From NCBI GenBank assembly GCA_034670405.1, contig JAXDDX010000019.1, forward strand, positions 2,918,501 to 2,982,500: a DNA stretch of 64,000 nucleotides. The letters run 5' to 3'. The stretch is from Hoplostethus atlanticus (taxonomy: Eukaryota; Chordata; Actinopteri; Trachichthyiformes; Trachichthyidae). Position 1 is the stretch's first letter. Every line of letters starts with the position of its first letter. Below the pieces are notes generated by a model. The model worked only from the letters and a program-made list of their open reading frames with translations. It was not told the DNA's origin and did not search any database. A program made the position numbers and the translations under genes. Positions 12,860 through 23,649 of the stretch are shown piece after piece.

Positions 12860-14280
12860 GAGAGGAATGATTTATTAGTAAAACCAGCAGTAAAACAAAG
12901 TGTCATCTGCCCATTCTAGTGGGCGATGTTGTGCCAGAATACCATTTTAACTTCTAGTTCTCATCAAGCCTCTTTTTATTGTGTGCCTGTCCCCAACGAG
13001 TGATGAGAGGCGCAACCACCTCTGCACGGACTCATTGTAGATGTTGTTTATGAAGGGCCAATTGATCTTTTTTTCCCTTATCTGAGCACCAGCCTATTCA
13101 GGAGTGCGCGTGCCTGTTGCATCTGCCTGATTAGACTCCCAGAGTTTAATATGCTTCCTCTGTTGTTTAGAATAGGTAAATAATAAAACTATATACTACA
13201 GTTACTGCAGTGAAATAGGTTTTTAAGTGGCAATGAAGATCATAGTGGAAACAAGGCACATAAATATCTAAAAAGTTTTGTGCCAGGATAACCACACCAA
13301 TATTTCCCTGTTTTGTCCATGCCTTAATAACATGAGGAGAAAACAAGACTGAATCCAGAGGAGGGGAAAATAATATTCATCAAAACTACTGTTATTGATT
13401 GCAAGGTAAGTTGCTTTGTCAAGTTAAATTGTAAGGTGTGAACAAAATAAGATGCAAGCAACATATGTATTATGTATATGGTAGGATATTGGGTATTAAC
13501 TGAAAAATGACCTTCCTGTATACATGCAAACGTGAAAACAATAGCTTCTATCAAATTAAAATGCTAAAATAGGTTGTTATGAACAATTAGTTGAAGCACC
13601 ACACTTTCTCTTTATAGCTCTATTGTTTACTAGATAAATACAAAACATGGAAGCTATGTAAATGGTGTTTCCGCATTTTCTCATCAATTTATTGTACCAG
13701 TGGAGGAAAATCTGCTGCCCACACATCTTTCTCAGTGCTTTAAATCCATTGTACAGAATTCGCTAAAGGCAAAGCCACACATAGCAAATGCATTATAATT
13801 TCCAATTTTGACAATGCCGAATTTCATATCTTCTCAGTGTAGGAAGCCGCCCACACAGAGCGTTGAGATGTGTGGCCCACGCTGCAATAATTCAGTAAAA
13901 CATGGACAGTAGTCAGTATAGGTTACTGGGGGAAAAAAGATCCTAGGAGGCCCTTGCTCTCTACGTAATTACCTTACACTTGGCATATCAACCATATTGT
14001 ACACATTAGCTTTACGCGTCGTGTTTGACTAACTGGATTTAAAGCCTCAAGCAGCTGATATTCTAAGGTCCAATTTAAAACCAGTACCTCGGCCACTTGA
14101 TCAAGTCGCCGCTCAGCTTGAATGTTAGAAAGTGGACACTCCCTCTCCTTGCATTTCAATTGAACGGGGTTCCTCGTCTAAAGGGATCAATTCTTTTCAT
14201 GTCAGAGGTGAAATGTAGTATCAGAGTAATGAGTGCCCACTGTCTCAGATCTCAGTAAGTCCGGTTGAGCATGTGCTTTT
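12860..14280. other. non-coding stretch
   Basis: No gene, long repeat or strong signal is recognised. The stretch is AT-rich around 13150-13700. Confidence 0.45.
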
Positions 14281-14284
14281 TTGA

Positions 14285-14460
14285 TGAGTCACTTTAGAGC
14301 TGCACTAGACAAGATTTTGATGTTAAAATACACCCGTCTTATCAGCCTAAATCGCAAAGTGGGACTGCAACAGAGAAGAGCATCTCATCCCCACTAACTG
14401 AGACCCTCTAGATTCGTCGGTATTGTCACTCCTACGCCCACAAACACCCTTTTTTCTCTA
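14285..14460 (-). repeat. interspersed repeat A, inverted partial copy
   Basis: The sequence is the reverse complement of the end of repeat A: 'GTCTTATCAGCCTAAATCGC' and 'AAAGTGGGACTGCA' match the complement of 20030-20116. A second fragment of the same family lies at 15345-15420. Between the two fragments sits repeat B. Confidence 0.75.
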
Positions 14461-14474
14461 CCCCCCCCCCCCCC
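14461..14474. repeat. poly-C tract
   Basis: An uninterrupted run of C joins repeat A to repeat B. Such homopolymers are frequent assembly-error sites. Confidence 0.9.
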
Positions 14475-14704
14475 TTTTGATTTTTTCTGTCATATAGGTC
14501 TGTAGCTAGCGGGGATGCATAGGGTGTGTCTTTATAATCAAAGTGTGTGTGGGTGTGTAGGTAGAGTAGTGCTTCCTCTTTGAACGCCTCACGACAGCCA
14601 AGCAAAGCTGTGATCTATAATTCATCTGGCGTGCGTGTGGAAGGAGCTTTGAAAGATGTGCAGCTTTATGATTGACGAGAGGAACCCAAGCCCAGATCCA
14701 GATG

Positions 14705-15211
14705 CACTACATGGCCAAAAGTATGTGGACACGTCGGGCTCGTCGAACATCTCATTCCAAAATCATGGGCATTAATATGGAGTTGGTTCCCTCTTTGCTG
14801 CTATAACATCCTCCACTCTTCTGGGAAGGCTTTCCACTGGATGTTGGAACATTGCTGCAGGGATTTGCTTCCATTCAGCCACCAGAGCATTAGTGAGGTC
14901 GAGCACTGATGTTGCATGATGAGGCCTGGCTCGTGGTCGGCGTTCCAATTCATCCCAAAGGTGCTGGATGGGGTTGAGGTCAGGGCTCTGTGCAGGCCAG
15001 TCAAGTTCTTCCACACCGATCTCGACAAACCATTTCTGTATGGACCTCGCTTTGTGCACGGGGACATTGTCATGTCAAGTTGGAAGCACAGAATCGTCTA
15101 GACTGTAGCGTTAAGATTTCCCTTCACTGGAACTAAAGGGCCCCAACCATGAAAAACAGCCCCGGAGCATTATTCCATTATATACATTAGAAGGGGTCTC
15201 CGCATGTAGTG
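14705..15211 (-). mobile_element. Tc1/mariner-like transposon remnant
   Basis: The left terminus CACTACATGGCCAAAAGTAT is a well-known fish Tc1-type inverted repeat end. The right end keeps only GGGTCTCCGCATGTAGTG followed by TA, so about 12 bp of that terminus is lost. About 500 bp remain against a usual 1.3-1.6 kb. It is nested in repeat B. On the left, TG stands where the TA target copy should be, a point mutation. It carries a fragment of a transposase on the minus strand and cannot move by itself. Confidence 0.85.
14772..15098 (-). pseudogene. Tc1-like transposase, C-terminal fragment
   Basis: The minus-strand frame gives DNVPVHKARS, then WPAQSPDLNPIQHLWDEL, then SLPRRVEDVIAAK. This is the C-terminal part of the DDE domain of a Tc1 transposase, which makes the double-strand cuts during transposition. 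The second catalytic Asp is visible in DNVPVH. The third catalytic residue, normally Glu in the NPIE-HLW motif, is Gln here (NPIQHLW). The N-terminal paired-like DNA-binding domain and the first catalytic Asp are missing. It is dead by truncation and by active-site loss. Identity is firm; activity is excluded. Confidence 0.9.
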
Positions 15212-15419
15212 TAAGTCATAGGTAGGTTTTAGGTAATATCTAATCTATAAAAGCAGTGTGACATCTTTATGATATTGAACAAAATGAATTATCCCAGACT
15301 TTTCTTCCCACCTTGTATGACAGAAAATGACTTACCCACTAATTGAGACCCTGTACATTCGCCCTAATTGGCCAAATTAAATTCTGATGTCGCTATGGTC
15401 ACCCACAGGAAGTGTCAAA

Positions 15420-17160
15420 GCAAAAGAGATACAAAGACATACAAGAGATAAGAATAAATACAAACTGTCTCCCAAACAGCAGAGAGCTGGTGCTCTGCCC
15501 AGAGAAAGCTGGACTCTCCAATGTTAGATCTTTAGCGTGCCTCGTCCCTTTGGCATCCTTGGGTAAAAGGCGATCACAGAACTGCCAGGTTGGTAAACAT
15601 GCGCGTGCTGTGTGCCATTTACTGATGTCTCGTTACATAATTTCTGGGCATTGAAGTTCATACAGTAGTGAGTGTTTTCACATCTTGCTATCAAAAGGCT
15701 ATGCATGAGTGTATATAGGAGAGGAGAGGTTGTAGACTTTGGGGTGATGTAATTGAGGGATGTGACGATGCAACTGCAAGTGAATCGTCTACTCAGAGAA
15801 CTTCAAAATAGGGCTCTTATGGATATCTATCTATTGTTTAATTATTGATATCAAGTGAGAAGAAATGGCAGGATATGCTTGCCTCTTTACAGGCCATCTC
15901 ATCCCATCTCTTATCCAAGCTATTCCCATATGGTCTATCAGTTCTAGACACATTGACGTTGATTAGAAGCTCCGCACTTCTCAAGCCAAGGAAGTAAATC
16001 ATTTGTAAGCTTTACAGTTTCATACCTACAGACTGATGTTGATATCACCAGGCAAAATTCCAGCTGGGTGTATTTATCGATCAAGAAGCAGCTAGACTGT
16101 GCAAACATCACACAGATCTGTGGGTATAACTTGAATTGACGATAGACTTGACCTCATGTCCTGACATGATCATTGGATTCTAAGAGAAAAGCAGGCAGCA
16201 GGTAAAAGTATTCTTGAATTTCCTCTGAAAATAGTAAGTGGGGAAAATCATGTTGGGAAACCACCTGTGGGGAAAATGAAACGGTAAAACAGACAGGAAT
16301 AATGAAAACAATTACGCTGAAGAAGTTTTCAGCAAAAGAGCTTGTACCACTTTAGCATGTCCTTGATTACCACTCTTCACGGTGATGTGGAGATCACATA
16401 ATTATTGCACACCCACAGAGGGATGCTCTGAGTGATAAGACAGATCCTTCTAATTTCGCAGGCCTTATTCTGTAAGACGTGAGGAGAATATTCTGCAAGA
16501 CGTGAGGAGAATATTCTGCAGGTAAGCTTGTCTTTGATGCTGTCAACTAGCTACTAACAATGATAAGTGCAGGCACCATTTCCTACTGCTCTTGTTTTTG
16601 GACTATTTGTTCAGGGGGTTTAGCTGTAGGTGAAGCTTGATAAAACATTTAGCTTTGACTGTTTCCAACATTTAAAGTGCAATAACAGCGCCTTAAACAT
16701 TTCCTTTACCCATTGGCTGAGTAGTCCCTCTGAGTAGTTTCAATTAAGCATCGTAATCAGCTGTGCAACTCAGCACGCTGTTATTCAACATCATATTTCA
16801 CCATTGACAATGTGCCATGAATAGTTTTGTCACCCCATGTGAGCATGGCCGATGATTGCTTGTAATTAATTCTTGTTCAAAGCAGACACTTAAATGTTAA
16901 TGTTATGAGGAATAGTCTGAAAGAGCATAAAATCCCTCCTATGACCACAATATTTCCACAGAAAATGTTTTAACACTTAGAAAAACCTTTTGAAGGTGTT
17001 TGTCCTGACCTTTGTTCCAGTATCATGCTGAGGAAATAACCAGTGTGCTTCCAAATGCAGTAGCCGTGTGTGTAACTGAAAACCCATCAAAGGAACAGTT
17101 TCATTTTCAACAACATTTTGCCAAAGCGTGATCCCAATCCTCGACTGTTGTTTGACATAA
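15420..17160. other. non-coding stretch
   Basis: No gene is recognised. One local direct repeat occurs: 'AAGACGTGAGGAGAATATTC' appears twice in tandem at about 16473-16520, a recent short duplication. Confidence 0.45.
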
Positions 17161-17412
17161 TTCTGTATTGAGAAAGAGAGGGAGAGAGAGAGAGATAACA
17201 AAAACGAGGGGTAGAAAATAAGGGCAATAAAGACAGAATGGGAAACAAACACAAGAATAAAGGACACTTAGAAAGGGTGGGAGAGGAGAGAGAGAGAAAG
17301 GGAGAGAGAGATTAGAGGACAGCAGCCGGTGACAGTAAGGGGTCTTGTCTCTGAACACCGGTGTAAAGCGATGACACCTGGCTGGCACACAGATCTCAGC
17401 ATGACCAAACAG

Positions 17413-17625
<213 letters not shown>

Positions 17626-17777
17626 CAAGCACACACTTATTTAGAAATACTACTTCAATAAAAGAACAGCTCACTACCCACACATGTTTCTTTTGAGTGA
17701 AAAAATCATTAAAGTAATAATCTGCAACATTTTCATACAAATAGATGTCTGCTTTGCTACTCTCTATTGCTGACTGA

Positions 17778-18432
17778 GGCCGTGGTTACACCTGTTGTTT
17801 CATGCGATCTCGGTAATTGGAATCTGCTAATCGGAACACGTCTACACTTGACAGTTAAATGCAAGCTCTTTGGCCAGATATGTGTTCGGATTTCCGGTTC
17901 CCGCGCAGTATTTAAATAACCATAACAACAATCCCTGAAAATGGTGCTGGGTGTGCGGGAGATTATGCTCCTTTACTTTATGTTAAGAATTGTGTGTAGT
18001 CGCGGTAGGGCCCGTACAAGGCGTTTGCTATTGAGGAGACAACAGCAGCGGCGCGAAACTGAAACTGTCCAGTCAGTTTCATCAGCCCACAAAGCAAGTA
18101 AATATTTTGTTTCGGTATTCGTCCAGGCCCTGCTATCGTTCTCGTCATCCATGGCTTTTCCTCCTGGTAAATAACAAAATTTGCGGCAGAACTGGAGGGA
18201 AATGGGCGTGATTGGTGACGTGTCCCCGCTGTATGCGTTTTGAGGTGCCTGATTGCGTCTAGACTATTCAGAGTTCCGAACACAAAGCGAGCTCGTCCAC
18301 CTCGCGAGGTGGCCTGGCTGATCCGAACACAATGCGAGCACAAACCTCTGTGCGTCTACACCTGTCACTTCATGCAGGCTGGCGTGATCAGATGACCGAG
18401 ATCGCATTGAAAAGACAGGTGTAACCACGGCC
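17778..18432 (+). mobile_element. Harbinger-like DNA transposon, non-autonomous
   Basis: Terminal inverted repeats of about 38 bp match closely: left GGCCGTGGTTACACCTGTTG..., right complement GGCCGTGGTTACACCTGTCT..., both continuing into GCGATCTCGGT. A 3-bp direct repeat, TGA, flanks it at 17775-17777 and 18433-18435. The 655-bp body is GC-richer than its surroundings. It holds a short arginine-rich frame (17941-18174, with RGRARTRRLLLRRQQQRR) that resembles the basic start of fish Harbinger transposases. No DDE domain is present. The 3-bp duplication fits PIF/Harbinger; the family name is inference. Confidence 0.7.
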
Positions 18433-18449
18433 TGATATAACACAAAAGT

Positions 18450-18760
18450 GTTTCAGCCTATATCCACTTCATGAAAGTTTTTTCAGGAAGGTCTTTCCTA
18501 GGAAAAATACTCTAGTGCACAGGAGGATTTTCACTTTTAAGGCAGGAGTAAATGGGAGAATAACTGGATAGTGAATAGTGAAGAAAAAAAGAAAAGAGCG
18601 GCACCTGCACAAACTCAAAACCATCAAACCATCATCCACTCAAACCATCAACAGGAAAAATACTTCATAGTACTGGCCACACTATTTGATTGACAAGTGA
18701 TCTCTGGGAAGTGCAGTGCAGAAACACCACAGCAAAGACTGCTGAGCACCAAAGATGTTG
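18450..18760 (+). repeat. interspersed repeat C, copy 1
   Basis: It shares segments with 21655-21935 and the complement of 23280-23640: 'CTTCATGAAAG', 'AGGAAAAATAC', 'GAAAAGAGCGGCACCTGCAC' and 'CATAGTACTGGCCACAC'. It sits 18 bp after the Harbinger-like element, so the two may have been inserted near each other. Confidence 0.75.
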
Positions 18761-19659
18761 TGGAAAAAAGAGAATCTTGCAGATTACCATTTTGAGCATT
18801 TTACAAAATCTTCCCCCAAAAGATGATTACTCATTTTGGCATGGTCCTTACAAATAATTCTGGGTCACTATTATAGGAACGGGTAGGTACACTGGCGGGA
18901 AAGTTTTCCCTGAGCACAGGAAGTGAGGAATTGAAACTTGTAAGCTGAACACACACAGCAAACAGCAGTTAGCGAGCTATCCCCTCGGCTATCACTACAG
19001 AAAGCTAAGCGTAGTGAAATCTTCAAAAATACAAACGGTTACCTCTCGCTGCCACTTGGGGGCGCCAGTGACTAAATTACAGAAAGTTACATAGTGCAGG
19101 TTTAAAGCCAAATATACAATAGCTGACTATGATCTCTCTCAGCCAAGTCTGAAGCAACTTTTCATAAAATGGTTACATCACAGTGCATGTGTGAAATATA
19201 AAATTAGTTTGATTTTAATTTGAAACTCCTGTTGTGTCTGCCTGTCCATAGAGGATGAAGAAAATACGAGTCAACTCACTGTAAGCACAAACTTGACCTT
19301 TATGTCAAGATGGCTACTGTAAGTAATAGCTGAGACTCTGTAATCAGCCCACAGCAGGCCATTGTTGATGCTTTGTCATCATGGATGCGTCTTACATTTT
19401 CAGCGGGTTGTCTACAAGCTTAGTGAAGTACAAAATAATTACCAGCGGAAGTCGTGCACCACCTCTCTGCATTGTGTGCTCCACATGGAGTCACACAGCT
19501 AATTAGGTCTGCAATTTGGAGATAAGACAAAGTAGACAAAAGACACACTAACTCATCTACACAAAATATATGCTACACAACCTTGCATAAACAATATACG
19601 TTGTAGCTACAATTAATCTGTGAATTTGTCATGTATTTCATTACCCTGCTGACCGTTGG

Positions 19660-20116
19660 CCATAGTTGAATAGTGAATAGTTCTCATCATGGGAAAGAAA
19701 AGATTCCAACAATATTAAAAGCTACACAAGGCAACTTTGCACGTTGGTGGCTCCAAATGGCAGGTAACTAACATTTTAACATCAATACCCAGAAATCATA
19801 CAACGTGATATCCGTAAACTGTACACAGGGTACCAAAGGGATGAGAGATGCAGAATATCTAACGTTTATGAGTTTAGCTTTCTCTGGACGGAGCGCTGCT
19901 CGCTGCTGTTTAGGAGAAAGTTTTGTATTTCACCCTTAAGTTTTGATTCGCCGTTTCCTGTGGGCGGAGAAGTGTCCATACCCGCCACCAGAATTTAATC
20001 TGGTCTAATGGGGCGAATCTACGGCATCTTAATTAATGGGAATGGGATGGTCTTCTCTGTAGCCCCACTTTGTGATTTAGGCTGATAAGACAGGTGTATT
20101 AGGGCAGCTTTAAAGC
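19660..20116 (+). repeat. interspersed repeat A, copy 2
   Basis: This is the longest copy of repeat A in the window and is colinear with 12425-12855. Its end (GGCTGATAAGACAGGTGTAT, then AGCTTTAAAG) is the complement of 14285-14360. It is followed closely by repeat B in the orientation opposite to the 14.5-kb copy, so the A-B pair is an inverted duplication. Confidence 0.8.
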
Positions 20117-20174
20117 ACAGTGAGTTTACTGCATGGTCAAAGTTGGAGTACTTGAGAAAAAAATAACAGTTTAT

Positions 20175-20640
20175 GTTCCAACTGGTGACAGAAGTGGGTC
20201 TAAGTAATTTTCTGTTAGATCACATACAAGGTGGGAAGAAACATCGGGCATAATTAATGTATTTAATATCATAAAGATGTCACACTGCATGAGCTAAGAG
20301 CTTGTATAGATTATAGATATTGCCTAAAACCTACCTATGACTTATGTGGCAGTATGGATGTGGGCTTGGGTTCCTCTTGTCAATCATAAGCTGCACATCA
20401 TTCTCTCTCGCGGCGCACACACACACACACACACAGGTCTCATGGCAGATAAATTATAGATCACAGCCTCGGTTGGCCGTCGTGAGGCGTTCAAAGAGGA
20501 ACCACTACTCTACCTACCTACACCACCACCACCCACCCACACACACGCACACACACTTTGATTATAAAGACACACCCCATGCCTCCCCTCTAGCTACAGA
20601 CCTGTATGACAGAAAAATGAAAGGGGGAGGAAGAGGGGGG
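20175..20640 (+). repeat. repeat B, uninterrupted copy
   Basis: It matches the complement of 14475-14700 plus 15213-15345 without the Tc1-like insertion, so it preserves the pre-insertion state. It includes two microsatellite patches, (AC)n at 20416-20434 and a CACCC/AC run at 20519-20557, that are longer than in the other copy. Confidence 0.85.
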
Positions 20641-20949
20641 AAAAAAGGGACAGGGTGGAGAGTGTGGGAGGACAAGATGAGGAGGGCTGAAGAAAGCAAG
20701 TAAAGTGCGACAAGAGGAAAGTATGTGCCATCTCCTTTGACACGTTAGTCTTCACAGCCTGATTTTGCTGACATGATATCTTTAGTAACAAGGCAACCGA
20801 CAGTGCGATGACACATGCCAGCCACCTACAGTACAGCCAAAGTATGCTCTCAACAGCAACATGCCATTATTGCAGAAAACTCTTTCAAAGGAGAGCACGC
20901 TGGTGCTGATTGCTGGCACTGAGTATACTGAAAAAAGTGAGTGCACTTC

Positions 20950-21250
20950 AACTATGGGCTGAGATTATTGGCACCAGAAATAGAACTTGAATTGCATTTA
21001 TTTGAATTTGTCATGCAATTAAAATTCAGTTTTTGAATTATATTTATTAAATTTGAGCATCATCTGAATTTGTATTGCACAATTTGAAATTAACTATAAT
21101 GGCTTGAAATTGAATTAGATTCTCATTGCATTCAACTGTCAACCTTTATTTGAGTCTAGTTTGGAGTACAAATTCAATGCTCAATATGATTTCAAATTTC
21201 GTTCTCTGTAACATCACATCCAGGGACTTGGGAAAAGTAAACAGATTCAA
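20950..21250. repeat. AT-rich, GAATTGAATTT-like low-complexity stretch
   Basis: Words such as TTGAATTT, GAATTGAAT and CAATTTGAAAT recur irregularly over about 300 bp. There is no coding frame of interest. It may be an eroded satellite-like repeat. Confidence 0.4.
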
Positions 21251-21257
21251 TCAAACT

Positions 21258-21327
21258 TTTTTTTTTTTTTTTTCCAGCCAATCAGCACTGCCTAGTCTGC
21301 TGGAAGCACACACACACACACACACAG
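21258..21327. repeat. poly-T and (AC)n microsatellites
   Basis: A run of T at about 21259-21275 is followed by (AC)n near 21307-21327. They bracket 30 bp of ordinary sequence. Confidence 0.85.
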
Positions 21328-21452
21328 GTTTGAAGAATGAATGAAGTTGTCAGCTAACATTAGCTACTACATTTTATTTTGAATATGTTGTCACGCTTGT
21401 CAATTTCCGTTAAATGTCTCCCCCCCCCCGTTGTTTGACACGTTAGGTTCAG

Positions 21453-21630
21453 TGTGGCAGGAGTGTGGTTCAGGCGTTTGCTAAATGGAGAGAATCAGGC
21501 TGGTATGCTGGTTCTCTCTGCATCCAACACCATCCAACTAAGTCTAATTGGACAACTGCAGCCAGTGAGTGTGGGCTAGTGTATCCTGTCTGTCTGTCAC
21601 GACCCCGGGGTAGCAAGCTGGTGCCCGTAC
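21453..21630 (+). mobile_element. possible degenerate LTR fragment
   Basis: The segment begins TGTGGCAGGAGTG and ends near 'CTGTCTGTCACGACCCCGG...CCCGTACA'. Both ends resemble the solo LTR at 8104-8428 (TGTGGCAGAC... and CTGTCTGTCACGGCCCCGG...TACA). No matching target duplication is visible and the middle differs, so it may be a diverged, deleted relative or chance similarity. Confidence 0.3.
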
Positions 21631-21654
21631 AGATTCTATAGCCAATTCAACAAA

Positions 21655-21935
21655 GCTTGTCTATTTGCTGTTCTAAACATCCGGTGTCAGGTAGGACTTT
21701 GCTAGGAAAAATTCCTCTGCCGCACAGGAAGTGATGCATTTTACAATTCAGCAGCAGCGACAGCGTTTTGTTTGGAATAAGAAGAAGAACTGGGTAGTTA
21801 GCATGAGCAGCGATAGCCACCATGGATGAACAGTCAAAGAAAAGAGTGCCACCTACAGAAACTCAAACGTCAACAACAGAAAAAAGGAAAAAGACATCAC
21901 AGTACTGGACACAATTTTGTCGAAACAAGTGATAA
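21655..21935 (+). repeat. interspersed repeat C, copy 2
   Basis: This copy holds an ATG-initiated frame at about 21822-21932 that is intact over 36 codons (MDEQSKKRVPPTETQTS..., ending SQYWTQFCRNK). The other copies keep recognisable remains of it. The 5' portion contains CAGCAGCGACAGCGTTTTGTTTG, also present in the 23.5-kb copy. It looks like the first exon of a transposon gene. Class is unknown. Confidence 0.75.
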
Positions 21936-22589
21936 CTTACACAAAATGACTTTTTAAGATGGACTTTTTCTTTGCAGCGTGTGCCCATCTGAAAGCTGCA
22001 GGCAGTAGGGGTTTTAAAATGCTGGCCCCAGGGTGGACAGTTGCCATCTTGATGTTGGCTTGATCAATGCTGGCATCTGATACTGGCAGCAGTACTGGAG
22101 CCCAGCACTGCATTGGACAAGAAGAGAGAGGGTCACATATTTCCACTTTGCCCTTGGACACTTCTAACAAAGACATTGTCCAAATAACATCTGAAAACTG
22201 AGGGCTGTTTCTATTCCTCTTTTCATGGAGGTTGTTATGACAGAAACAATTCCTTATAACAGTACATATTGCATTTTATACACAGAATATACACATTTGA
22301 TGATAGAAATAGCTTTTAACAAGTCATTTAATCTAGTATTGAGTCTTAAAATCTGCCAATGAGGGTGAGCTAATTTCATTGAAGTGTCTTTTCTTTTTTT
22401 AATCCTCGTGGCGTGATCAGCCATATTCCTCCTTGGTTAAAGATATTTCTCTCCAGAAAATTCCTTTAACAAATGAATCTGCATTGGAAACATTGCATTG
22501 GAAGTGGAATAATCTCCTCTCATTGGCAGAACGTTTCACTTGTTTTAAGAAAAATAAGATTTTAAGGGTAAATATGAGACAAAATAAAT

Positions 22590-22607
22590 GTGTGGACATT
22601 TTTTGCA
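22590..22607. repeat. possible MITE terminus
   Basis: GTGGACATTTTTTGCAGTG resembles the terminus of the MITE at 52910-53264 (complement CACTGCAAAAGTATCCACC). The opposite end was not located. Confidence 0.25.
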
Positions 22608-23279
22608 GTGTAAAACCTCTGTGTTGACATTGTATTTGTATTTTGTATTTTGTAAATGTGCAGAGGTACAGCTGCAGAGTAATATTTCCCAATGACAAGA
22701 ATGATAGCGCCACCCATCAGGAGATTGTCAGATTCCAAAAAGTACTTTTGATGAAGCGTATAGCAAACATATTTCATCACAGGTATTGTGTGGCAGAAGC
22801 ATACACATCAGGTTTTCTCCTTTATGTTTTCATCTTTCCACAGCAGTCTATCTGATGGGGATTGTTTAACACCCATCCCATTGATTTTATTTTTTCAAGC
22901 TTTCGTGTAGAATTCCCCTATTTTCCACCTGACTCTGTAACATGCCATGCCATGCTATCAGCAGGAGTGCATCACATTAGAGTGAATTATTGATCAGATG
23001 TTTTTCCACTTGACCTGGTTGGTTTGATGGCACATTCTTTGTTAGGGTGTTCATGAAGAATAGATGCAACCTATAATCAAGGTGTGTGTGGCATCAGCGG
23101 GTCGAGTTGAAAAATGTTTTGTATGAGGAGGAGCATTTGTATAGACTTGGGATTATTGCGCTAATTAACATGGAGTGTAGCCCAATAAGTGAATGATGCT
23201 ACTCGACTCAAAAGGTTTAAAATTTTGTTTATTAGAGTCAGTAAGTGGTAATCTGCAAGATCCTCATTTATTCTTATTT

Positions 23280-23640
23280 TGGTGACATCTTTGGTGCTCG
23301 TCGCTGTGGTGTTCCTGCACTGCACTCCCTCAGACCTGTCAATCAAACAGTGTGTCCTATACTGTGACGTCTTTTTCCTTGGATTTTCTGTTGATGAAGT
23401 TTGAGTTTCTGTAGGTGGCGCTCTTTTCTTTGTTCAGCCATGGTGGCTATCGCTGCTCATGCTAACTACACAGTTTCTTCTTATGTTTCCAGCAGCAACG
23501 ACAGCGTTTTGTTTGAAATAAACAGAAGATGCATCTTCTACTCTGCACCAGGAAAGACCTACCTGACACCGGGTGCTTAGTGCAGCAAAAGTAAAAGCTT
23601 TCATGAAGTGGCTATAGGTTGAATCAATATAGTGTTCGGT
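23280..23640 (-). repeat. interspersed repeat C, copy 3 (inverted)
   Basis: Read on the minus strand this matches copies 1 and 2: 'CATGAGCAGCGATAGCCACCATGG', 'AAAGAAAAGAG', 'CACCTACAGAAACTCAAAC' and 'GACACCGG' on the complement. The short ORF seen at 21.8 kb is frameshifted here. The outer part (23161-23346) has an open frame with no known domain. Confidence 0.75.
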
Positions 23641-23649
23641 GATATCATT

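Larger units (their letters stand above)
14475..15345 (-). repeat. repeat B, inverted copy split by a Tc1-like element
   Basis: Positions 14475-14700 and 15213-15345 together match the reverse complement of 20175-20640. Shared blocks include 'TGTCTTTATAATCAAAGTGTG', 'TCTTTGAACGCCTCACGAC', 'CATAGGTAGGTTTTAGG' and 'GACATCTTTATGATATT'. The match is interrupted in this copy by the Tc1-like element at 14705-15211 and is continuous in the other copy. That gives the order of events: B first, Tc1 later. Confidence 0.85.

Noticed and set aside
20344..20703. 119-residue ORF
   Set aside because: It covers repeat B and its microsatellites, and the frame is not kept in the sister copy at 14.5 kb.
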